Notes under the pieces: generated by a model
What the model was told of the DNA's origin: nothing
Seen by the model: only the letters and a program-made list of their open reading frames with translations
The model's database searches: none
Source of the DNA: Neorhodopirellula pilleata
GTDB taxonomy: Bacteria; Planctomycetota; Planctomycetia; Pirellulales; Pirellulaceae
Direction: 5' to 3'
DNA: 64,000 nt
NCBI RefSeq assembly: GCF_007859915.1
Contig: NZ_SJPM01000001.1
Location: forward strand, 175,502 to 239,501
Shown: piece after piece, positions 26,801 through 32,922 of the stretch
Layout: each line of letters starts with the position of its first letter
Position numbering within the stretch: position 1 is the stretch's first letter
Position numbers and translations under genes: made by a program

Positions 26801-28064
26801 GGTGGCCGGGGCAGATGGTTACTTCGCGGGCGTGAATGACTACACGGCCGTAGAGACGACATCGGAATCGCGAAACGTGGAGATCGGGAACCTACCGACC
26901 GAACAGTCGATGCTCGCTTTCGTTGGTGCGTACGTTGCATTGGATGTGGCCACGGTCAACGCCGGGAACCTGACGATTGAAACCCGCGTTGTAGCAACTA
27001 CGTTTACCGGAAACGATTTCGAGATTGAACCAACCTTCACCGCCGTTTCGTCCGGATCGAGTGTGGGAACGCATGGTGGCGGCGCTTCCACCGTCGGTGG
27101 TGTGAGTTTTGAATTCGTATCGCTCTCCGAGGATGCGCAATTCAATGCCGATTACTTGACACCCGATGAGCCGTACGGATTGGAAGCTTTGGCGGGCGTT
27201 CCTGAGGAAGATCAAACGGGACTCAACGGTAACGGTTTTGATTTCACCGGCGAGACCTTTCAAGCCTGGGATTTGTCGCTCGTTGATACGGCGGGCACTG
27301 CCGATGTAACCACTTTCACCCACGTTGATCTAACCTTCCGATACGATTCGTCGTTGTTGGATCAATGGCATAGTGAACTGAGTTCCGATCAGATCGAGGA
27401 GGACCTTTATCTGTTCCAGTACGACTCGTTCAGCGGGACTTGGGACGCGGTTCCTCTGACTGGTCGCGATACGAACAATGACACGTTGACGGCTCGAATC
27501 GATGAGATGTCCCTTTTGATCCTCGGTCACGATTTGTTTGGTCCCGGAATCACCAGTTTCGATCCGTTAACGGCCGCGGCGACCGCAACCAGCGACACCT
27601 GCCATGCGGTGCTGAGCAATGAACAGCTGGCACCCATCGTCGCCGAAGCGATCGAACGTTTGGCCGCCACCGGCTTGAACGGAGAGCAGATCGAACAACT
27701 CCGCAGCACACCCGTCGAGATCGCCGACTTAGAAGACGACTTGTTGGGACTAGCGTCGCCTGATTCCATTCAGATCGATATCAACGCAGCCAACCATGGT
27801 TGGTATGTAGACCCAACACCGAGCGTTGATGATGACAATCAGTCCGACGAAAACTTTGCGGATTCGATGGACCTGTTGACGGTCATCATGCACGAGATGA
27901 ATCACGTTCTCGGCCACGTCGAACATTCAGAAATCGCCGATGATCTGATGAACGCCGTCCTCCCCACCGGAACGCGACGTCTCCCCGACGGGCCGACATC
28001 ACAACCGATGAGCAGCGAGTTGGTGGACGAGGCATTGGCGGATCTGATTCGAGTCCAACAATGA
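20847..28064 (+). CDS. Giant secreted Ig/cadherin-like protein with C-terminal zincin motif
   Basis: 2405 residues. The N-terminus has no classical signal peptide but carries the planctomycete LEPR-type motif (RRLLVQNLEDRHLLAVGGF, residues ~32-50). A VCBS/cadherin-like block follows (AVDDTATVGEDGPPLVIPFD, LLSDGNGGQAAGQVTVTITG), then three near-identical 89-residue tandem repeats (VDEGQTANNTGTY, NIVDNNDGTWSWSL), then more Ig-like domains with NDAPxFT joints, a parallel-beta-helix-like stretch (~residues 670-920), and a distinct C-terminus. Near residue 2350 is HEMNHVLGHVEH, the HExxHxxGHxxH zinc motif, with DDLMNAVLPTGTRR as a plausible Met-turn. It is probably a cell-surface adhesin or structural protein with a matrixin/metzincin-like end; peptidase activity is inferred. 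Confidence 0.88.
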   Translation: MKFPFCDMMGHPLMRSRQRTRQQTRPRISKRRLLVQNLEDRHLLAVGGFTINLNGSGNVDLFDPNGGGLIQQGYFNGIGGNGGDVGTSIGTSNTPGANNRDPLAVDDTATVGEDGPPLVIPFDDLLVNDTDPDPDNVLSILAFGNVGTVGNLTLDAQARTISYDPNNQFESLNVGQTATDVFEYLLSDGNGGQAAGQVTVTITGVNDAPTVTGAATSTADEGNPLTNSGTYGDVDAGATVTLTADVGTVVDNNDGTWAWSVTTTDDVVGQTVTVTATDEHSAATEFQFSITVNNVAPLVAATSASITVDEGQTANNTGTYSDVVADTVALTASVGNIVDNNDGTWSWSLSTTDGPDDTQTVTITATDDDGGITTTTFDLIVNNAVPIVAADTASVTVDEGQTANNTGTYFDVSTDTVALTASVGNIVDNNDGTWSWSLISTDGPDDTQTVTITATDSDGGLSTTTFDLIVNNAVPVVAADSASVTVDEGQTANNTGTYSDIATDTVALTASVGNIVDNNDGTWSWSLNTTDGPDESQTVTITATDSDGGIATTTFSLTVGNIAPIAQAKTINVLGNVPVTLPLSHLLVGATDVGDDVISFDSIDDASTSGTVVVDVPNQTFTYTPVTGASGTDSFLFTVIDSDGLTHQETATIQIGPSLWVIDNSAAPGGTGTMLSPFDSFAAVNDDGNDPDAPGDIIFVVGTGVNYDTSQGVGDSLGFEFEEDQFLVGSGIPGMTLEAFLTGQGIAIPTGTASLPATDGTSPLIFSSTGDVTTAASGNTVAGVTLDPQNSAGIAGDGVDDLVVQFTIIITSGGGNDNEGIRLSNVTGTIRLSGVQIQSQNGQSVNGTAIQIDGGTASFELDDVDIDQDGGSLIEILNTVASTFVFDENSQLTLRGSNEAAVTITGNTGGTVQLNNAGLSADTTALVTFNITGNTGLQASTPVNDAPEFTLPSTSLQTLEDGGPQSLVIATEITPGLDATEAAQTVTFINVSADDPSLFAVQPAIASDGTLTFTLAGDAVGTATVSVQLQDDGGTADGGIDTSETQTFTIEIIPVNDAPQFTIAGDPLTVAEDSESQTVNALATVTSVGPLNESTQTAVFEITGNSNPALFAVLPAIDAAGNLTYTPAENANGIAEVTMVARDNGGTLNGGVDTSVPQTFTITISPAINDAPTFDLVSDIAGDLYDGIQTATLVTNLSAGPSDESGQTVTLSVSVDTGGAFFSQAPTIASNGEITFEPNGVGQATLTVTATDDGGTANGGISSTSQSFTITIGERNREPVLAAIDDLTGDESSLITFNATATDQNLADTLTFSLDGNEPSGAAISPEGVFTWTPDEQQTGVHTFDVIVSDGAASDSQTITITVNEILPASTSQAEMFAGLAQERVSEGDPSWLAVFELQLQQAEFGVASAVYVLLPGASSYLSADTYIYHVDHDNDQGTPNVDLAEAYIEVEQTQLSDQEFRTLVHGDWTVLIDYDGNFDPLSPADDFNDAKFTIDYDFDTAAANFVAEEVTVVNDSFDNGADNDGVPTGWSILFAGEFSTSDGAVELNDIIGDDESPVLLSDASFDPAGKQIELASSIESISERDSAMIGLYNETAQTGVVAEVVRLNATTASLSVNLFDILSDTEETVVLTNSLAYDGTTLDLQFTFDEAAFRVTANGLDSGPHSFEANFVELDPTILGTSVRPLLASVSDEHTEPNELSGPAGSIIFGSLNVTTRSGQPQVTITSPVVLTDTNPVEMTWDVSDGPFDELDAKVVLDDDTEVFYAELDSSDRSVTTSTLPISTPLFAEVVAVDLGVGFVGQPQTANGFAELPWAPLDGSAIPDQWSPVEDATGSIHRIPFQIELPPFASFDMAIEYIEPPGVDPFYQAILDLNLNDDRVSYLTTIEMTTPDNETNFQFGNYLSADFEPAENQSAEDFIASLGGTYTFDVDFENDGNVDESFAVTVDVSGITTSTFLDTAVINSPAQSATLASGSRSVAIQWDAVAGADGYFAGVNDYTAVETTSESRNVEIGNLPTEQSMLAFVGAYVALDVATVNAGNLTIETRVVATTFTGNDFEIEPTFTAVSSGSSVGTHGGGASTVGGVSFEFVSLSEDAQFNADYLTPDEPYGLEALAGVPEEDQTGLNGNGFDFTGETFQAWDLSLVDTAGTADVTTFTHVDLTFRYDSSLLDQWHSELSSDQIEEDLYLFQYDSFSGTWDAVPLTGRDTNNDTLTARIDEMSLLILGHDLFGPGITSFDPLTAAATATSDTCHAVLSNEQLAPIVAEAIERLAATGLNGEQIEQLRSTPVEIADLEDDLLGLASPDSIQIDINAANHGWYVDPTPSVDDDNQSDENFADSMDLLTVIMHEMNHVLGHVEHSEIADDLMNAVLPTGTRRLPDGPTSQPMSSELVDEALADLIRVQQ
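21745..22542 (+). repeat. Three tandem 267-bp coding repeats
   Basis: Equivalent points (AAACGGC...AACAA) fall at 21781, 22048 and 22315, giving an exact 267-base period (89 codons). The copies are highly similar at the DNA level, mostly with silent changes, indicating recent duplication or conversion inside the giant surface-protein gene. Confidence 0.85.
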
Positions 28065-28075
28065 ATTGAAATGGC

Positions 28076-29398
28076 TTAAGCAACGCGTGTTCGGCGGCCG
28101 ATCGATGGCGAGATTGACGGCGCAGGAATCGCTCGTTTGATTTGAATTTCGGGTTCTTGGGCAAGATTGACTAAGTTGGGTTCGTATATTTGATGCTTCG
28201 GATTCCAAAATTCGATGACCGGGCGCATGTAGGTCTCGCCCGTTGAACGCACCACGCGGGCGACTCGACCGTCGTGCGTCTCGACAAATGATCCGATCGG
28301 AAACAGCGACATCGCATGCAATAGCCCCCGCACGGCCTTGGCATCGAACTTGCCTTCGGGAATTGCGTTGAGGATCTTGGTGATGGCGTGGTAGGGCATC
28401 AACGCGCGGCGGTGCGGACGGTTCGAAACGAGTCCGACGTACATATCAGCCACCATCGCGATCTTCGATAAGCTATGAATATGCTCGTCACGCATCGCCC
28501 GTGGGTACCCGCTGCCGTCACATCGCTCGTGAACCTGGTAGGCCACGATTCGTGCAATGCGGGAAAGTTCGACTCCTGAGTTTGCCAGCGCATCGAGTGT
28601 CAGAATCGGATGTTGAGCGAGGTACTCCAGCTCCTTGGGGCGTAGTTTGCGTTTGGCGCGATAAAAAGTCGAATCAAGCTTTAGCATTCCGATGTCGTGA
28701 ACCAAACATCCGGTACCGAGGTCATGCAGGCTTTGGTCTTCCAGCCCCAGCATCACGCCGATCGATATGGCCACTGAGCTGACATGCAAGCTGTGTCGTG
28801 ATGGGTATTCGCTGTCGAACGGATTGAGCCCCAAACGCATGAACAGATCCTTGTCTTCGAGCACCGATACGATCGAACGTCGGCACACGACGGACAAATC
28901 GCCGTCTTCGGTTCCGCCGTGAGTGATCAACTCTCCAAAAACCGATTCAACGTACGAAATGTGGCTTTCGCGTTCACGCAATTTTTCATTGACCGCAGCG
29001 GGATCATATTTCGTTGTCGGCGGATTGTTCCAACGCGGATCGAGAGATGTCGTTGGCAACTCGCCGCTAGGAGTTTCCGCAATTAGCGATTCGACTTCTT
29101 GCGAATGCTCGGTTTGCAATTCCACCGGTCGGTATTCATGGTCGTCGACCTCCTTGCGGTTGCCTTGAGGTTGACCCGCCGTCATCGCCGCTAGGTCACG
29201 TTTGCTAACCGATACATAAGCGACTCCGCGAGAAGCGAGCTTCTGAAGGACACCACTGTCAATCTGGACGTCCTTGCCAAGGAGTTTCGTGCGTTCAGAT
29301 CCCGGCTCGAAAATCGGAGCCGAAAGAACGCTGCCGAGGGTCAGTGCGGAAAGAGGTACTTGCGCGAATTCAGATCGATTCGAAGACACTGAGGGCAT
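28076..29398 (-). CDS. HD-GYP domain phosphohydrolase
   Basis: 440 residues from the ATG at 29398; a longer frame to 29584 adds a Cys-rich, unconserved stretch. The HD-GYP domain occupies roughly residues 200-380: RHSLHVSSVAISIGVMLG, LVHDIGMLKLD (HD pair), HPILTLDAL, YQVHERCDGSGYP (the GYP motif) and KIAMVADMYVGLVS. Intact HD-GYP domains degrade cyclic-di-GMP. The N-terminal ~110 residues (VPLSALTLGSVLSAPIFEP...VQIDSGVLQKLASRGVAYVSV) resemble the DUF3391/PilZ-like front domain of such proteins. The C-terminus (RVVRSTGETYMRPVIEFWNP) is a small beta domain. No receiver domain. It is convergent with the giant surface protein, which c-di-GMP might control; that link is only positional. Confidence 0.92.
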   Translation of the reverse strand: MPSVSSNRSEFAQVPLSALTLGSVLSAPIFEPGSERTKLLGKDVQIDSGVLQKLASRGVAYVSVSKRDLAAMTAGQPQGNRKEVDDHEYRPVELQTEHSQEVESLIAETPSGELPTTSLDPRWNNPPTTKYDPAAVNEKLRERESHISYVESVFGELITHGGTEDGDLSVVCRRSIVSVLEDKDLFMRLGLNPFDSEYPSRHSLHVSSVAISIGVMLGLEDQSLHDLGTGCLVHDIGMLKLDSTFYRAKRKLRPKELEYLAQHPILTLDALANSGVELSRIARIVAYQVHERCDGSGYPRAMRDEHIHSLSKIAMVADMYVGLVSNRPHRRALMPYHAITKILNAIPEGKFDAKAVRGLLHAMSLFPIGSFVETHDGRVARVVRSTGETYMRPVIEFWNPKHQIYEPNLVNLAQEPEIQIKRAIPAPSISPSIGRRTRVA

Positions 29399-29619
29399 TA
29401 GAACTAGGATTGGGGGGGAACAACAAAGATGTCGACCGCCTAGCCCGATTCCAAAGTGCCCTTTTGGTAGCAGCGTCCGCCCACTGGGCGTTGTGTTAGA
29501 TATCGAACTCGCTGCGCAGCAGAATGAGCCGACGTCGATAAAACGAAGCCGATGGGGCGGAACGGACGTGTCGGTTCGGCGCATTCCTTTCGACCGGCAC
29601 CCGCCCCGAAATCATCCAA

Positions 29620-31755
29620 TCAAGTTCGGTTGACGATCAATTGGTCGGTCAAGTAATCAGCCATGTCAGCCGGGGTTGGGTCGCTAGTCGCAAATTCAAT
29701 CGGCAAGACGATCCCGAGCCAATCTTCCAACTCGCGGCTCAATTCGATCGCGGCAAGAGAATCCAATCCGTTTCTTGAAAACGGCGTGTCGGCGAGTACA
29801 TCCTCATGCGACAAGCCACCGCGGGCGATCATCCAAGCAATCAGCCATCGTTGGATTTGAGACCGGGTCTCTTCACGTGGCGGCAGATCGCTCGGTTGCG
29901 GCAACGGGGGCAGTTGTTCGGCGAGCACCCCGTCAATCACCGACGGGCGAGACCAGCGATATCGTTCGTTGGGTTGATTGGTTTCCAGTAAATGCTTTGC
30001 CGCTTGCCGCTGGACCTTGCCACTCGTTGTGACCGGGATAGCGGCCGGACGCGTTAACAACACGACGCGAGGATCGATCTCGTGGTCTTCGATCACGCGT
30101 CGCCGAATGACGCGTGCCATGTCGGGTAACTCGTCGTCACTCGAATGACGCGATACTTCGGCGATCACCGCGAGCGATTCGGACTCGGCGTCCACCGAAG
30201 CCACCGCGACACACTGGGTGATGACACCATCAAGACTCTCCTTGGCCGACGATTCGATGTCTTGAGGGTAGTGATTTCGACCACGCAGAATGATCACGTC
30301 TTTCATACGTCCGGTAATGTACAATTCGCCTGCGTCGAGGTAACCAAGATCACCCGTGCGAAGGAACCGGCCGCCATCGGGTTGATCCGAAAGTATCGCT
30401 TGAAAACGTTCGGTCGTCGCGTCCGGTCGTCCCCAGTATCCGGTCGCCACCGATCGGCCTTGCACCCAGACTTCTCCGACCTGTCGTTCGGGTAGGCCGC
30501 GAGAGGTTTCCGGGTCGACGATGGCGATTGTCGTGCCTTCGCCCGCCGGGCCACACGCGACGATTCGCTTGACATTGGCAAGCGGTTCTTTAAAGGACGC
30601 TTCGGTCGCCTTGCCACGCATCAGATCATCGCGGCGGATGAGTGTCGTTTTCCATTCGGTGTACCGGGGTTTGCACGCCGCCAAAAGGGTTGATTCGGCC
30701 AATCCGTAACACGGAGTGAATGCGGTTGTGGAAAAACGCGAGACTGCGAAATGTTCGGCGAACCGAGTGAGCGTTTCGGCGGCAATCGGTTCCGCACCGC
30801 AAAACGCGATCTTCCAACCGGCGAGGTTCAACTTGGCCGCTTCGTTTTGATCAATTCGATCGACACACAATTGATAAGCGAAGTTGGGCGCGCCACTGAT
30901 CCAAGCATCTGTCTTTGAGATCGCGTCGAGCCATTCGAGCGGACGGGTCAGAAACGTTCGCGGTGACATCAACAAGGCGTGACCGCCGACATACAACGTC
31001 TCTAAAATACCGCCGATCAATCCCATATCATGAAAGGGAGGCAACCAGAAAACGCTCTTGACCATGTTCTCGGCCGGCGGTTCGTCGTCGGTCATCAAAG
31101 CGTCTGACAAACCAAACGCGAGACGAATCGATTCCAAGTTCGCCATCAGGTTCGCGTGCGACACCATTACCCCCTTGGGCTGGCTCGTCGATCCGCTCGT
31201 GTATTGCAACAACGCCAAATCATCGGGCACAACGGATTCGAGCCGATCGCCGAAATCGATCCGCTGGCCAGTGTGATCGGCGATCGCGTCGGATGCGACA
31301 AACTTCGCTCGGGCGACTTCCGCACCGACACGCTGTAGATCGATGCCGGCGAGGGTTTTCGAATCGGCGATTAGGCGAGAAGGTCGGCAATCGCTTGCCG
31401 CCGTATCAAGCCTCGGCATTGCCCGGCCGGGTTTGGGAAAACTCGTCGGAACGGGAATCATCCGGCAATACTGACAAGCCAAAAAGGCAACGATGAATTC
31501 AATCCCCGCGGGAAACAACAGCAGCGCCCGATCACCGGGGTGGATCGGGTGGTCCGAATCGGTCATCATCCGCCAAGCCAATTCTTCGACGCGCGATTCC
31601 AGTTCACCATAGGTCAACACGCTATCGCGGTCCGTCGATCCGTTCGCTTCGCCGCGAAACGTCAACGCGATCCGTTCGGGATGAGTTTGAAATCGTTGCC
31701 GCAAGCAAGCCGGGAACGTTCCCAGCGTGGCGACGTTTGGAACTGGAAGAGGCAT
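29620..31755 (-). CDS. Fatty acyl-AMP ligase fused to acyl carrier protein
   Basis: 711 residues. The adenylation domain has LLQYTSGSTSQPKGVMVSH (P-loop), WLPPFHDMGLIGG, TPCYGLAEST and RTGDLGYLDAGELYITGRMKD. The WLPPFHDMGLIGG context and an extended insertion are typical of fatty acyl-AMP ligases, which make acyl-adenylates and pass the chain to an ACP rather than to CoA. The C-terminal ~85 residues are an ACP with phosphopantetheine site RNGLDSLAAIELS. Such proteins feed lipid starters to polyketide or peptide synthases. Divergent from a type II thioesterase gene 57 bases away; no synthase is present in the window. Confidence 0.9.
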   Translation of the reverse strand: MPLPVPNVATLGTFPACLRQRFQTHPERIALTFRGEANGSTDRDSVLTYGELESRVEELAWRMMTDSDHPIHPGDRALLLFPAGIEFIVAFLACQYCRMIPVPTSFPKPGRAMPRLDTAASDCRPSRLIADSKTLAGIDLQRVGAEVARAKFVASDAIADHTGQRIDFGDRLESVVPDDLALLQYTSGSTSQPKGVMVSHANLMANLESIRLAFGLSDALMTDDEPPAENMVKSVFWLPPFHDMGLIGGILETLYVGGHALLMSPRTFLTRPLEWLDAISKTDAWISGAPNFAYQLCVDRIDQNEAAKLNLAGWKIAFCGAEPIAAETLTRFAEHFAVSRFSTTAFTPCYGLAESTLLAACKPRYTEWKTTLIRRDDLMRGKATEASFKEPLANVKRIVACGPAGEGTTIAIVDPETSRGLPERQVGEVWVQGRSVATGYWGRPDATTERFQAILSDQPDGGRFLRTGDLGYLDAGELYITGRMKDVIILRGRNHYPQDIESSAKESLDGVITQCVAVASVDAESESLAVIAEVSRHSSDDELPDMARVIRRRVIEDHEIDPRVVLLTRPAAIPVTTSGKVQRQAAKHLLETNQPNERYRWSRPSVIDGVLAEQLPPLPQPSDLPPREETRSQIQRWLIAWMIARGGLSHEDVLADTPFSRNGLDSLAAIELSRELEDWLGIVLPIEFATSDPTPADMADYLTDQLIVNRT

Positions 31756-31812
31756 ATGAAATTGAGAAAGCGACTCGGCGAATTGTGAGCCACTAACATA
31801 GACCCCACCCGG

Positions 31813-32568
31813 ATGGAAGAAAAGCGAACGACCAACCCCTGCTACCGCATCATCGGCGATTTTTCAGCAGAGCGTTTAACGATGGTTTGGTTCCCCCACG
31901 CAGGTGGTGGAGCCTCGGCGCTCATCCGATCCTGCCGCGAATCACCGCTGGACGTGAATTTGGTCTTCGCTTCGATGCCCGGTCGGGAAAGTCGATTTCA
32001 CGATCCACTTTCAGGATCGATCGAGGAACTCGTTGACCAACTCGTCGCTCACCTGCCCGAAACCGAACAGCCTCCCGTGTTGGTCGGACATAGCTTCGGT
32101 GCCTTGGTCGCTTACCGGATCGCCCGAGCCTTGTGTGGGGATGAGACCGTTCGGCATCGTCCCGTCGCAGGATTAATTGTCATGGCCATGTCGGCACCCA
32201 ACCGATTAGGCCAGCAATCACCGATCACGCACTTGGACGACGAAACGTTTGCCGACCAACTCGACGAGCGATTCGGCGGGATCCCGAAGGCTCTGCGCGA
32301 AAGCAAAGAAGCGATGGCGTTGTTCCTGCCGACGGTTCGGCACGAGCTAAGCTTGTTGGAATCGTACCAAGACCAAACCGAAACTCCGCTCGACCTTCCA
32401 GTGATCGCCTTGGCCGGATCGCAAGATCGCGCCGCTGACGCATCACGAATGCGAGACTGGTGTCAAAAGACGACCGGTCCGTTCGATTTGAGAATTCTGC
32501 CCGGAGATCATTTCTTTCCGCTGGCGAGTTTGAATGAGGTCCAAACGATGGCCCGTAGCATGCGATAA
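31813..32568 (+). CDS. Type II thioesterase
   Basis: 251 residues, the usual size for the GrsT/RifR-like editing thioesterases. Motifs: MVWFPHAGGGASALI (oxyanion region), SMPGRESRFHDP, nucleophile elbow VGHSFGALVAYRIAR, Asp near ALAGSQDRAAD, and the catalytic His in LPGDHFFPLAS. The family removes wrong acyl groups from carrier proteins of polyketide/nonribosomal synthases. Its divergent partner is a fatty acyl-AMP ligase carrying its own ACP, so this enzyme could unload or proofread that ACP. The promoter must lie in the 57-base spacer shared with the ligase gene. The palindrome cluster begins shortly after its stop. Confidence 0.9.
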   Translation: MEEKRTTNPCYRIIGDFSAERLTMVWFPHAGGGASALIRSCRESPLDVNLVFASMPGRESRFHDPLSGSIEELVDQLVAHLPETEQPPVLVGHSFGALVAYRIARALCGDETVRHRPVAGLIVMAMSAPNRLGQQSPITHLDDETFADQLDERFGGIPKALRESKEAMALFLPTVRHELSLLESYQDQTETPLDLPVIALAGSQDRAADASRMRDWCQKTTGPFDLRILPGDHFFPLASLNEVQTMARSMR

Positions 32569-32597
32569 ACTTCTCAAAGCGGCTGCGCCACGCCAAT

Positions 32598-32798
32598 ACA
32601 AGCCCGACGCGCGAGCGAGTGGGCTCGATTCGCTCTTTCACATCCATCGGAACCACTCGCTCGCCGGTCTGTTGATTGAATCGTTTAACGGCAAGCCGCA
32701 GGCGACAGAGTTTGAACACGCAGGCGCCTGCGGCTTGCCGTTAAACGAAAACGCCCAAACGTGCACTCAATCAACACGCCGTCGCGCGTCGGGCTTGT
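32598..32798. mobile_element. Nested-palindrome miniature element, core A (copy 2, extra shell)
   Basis: Three levels of inverted repeat. Outer arms ACAAGCCCGACGCGCGA (32598-32614) and inverse (32782-32798); next CTGTTGATTGAAT and its inverse; inner perfect 23-bp palindrome 32682-32704 / 32725-32747 identical to copy 1. A further hairpin, GCGAGCGAGTGG (32611-32622) with its inverse at 32653-32664, lies in the left half. It fills most of the gap between the thioesterase and the next gene. Confidence 0.8.
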
Positions 32799-32922
32799 GT
32801 TGCGAACGCTAGAAAAAAATCCCATAGATTGACATTCGCGAAACTTTCCGTTCCACCGGGGGTTTGACCGAATACTCCTCTAATCTTGTCGACTCGCTTC
32901 TCTGTGTGCCGAGACCCCAGCT

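Noticed and set aside
32828..32890. TTGACA before the EF-hand DUF1553 gene as a -35 box
   Set aside because: No acceptable -10 hexamer at 16-18 bases.
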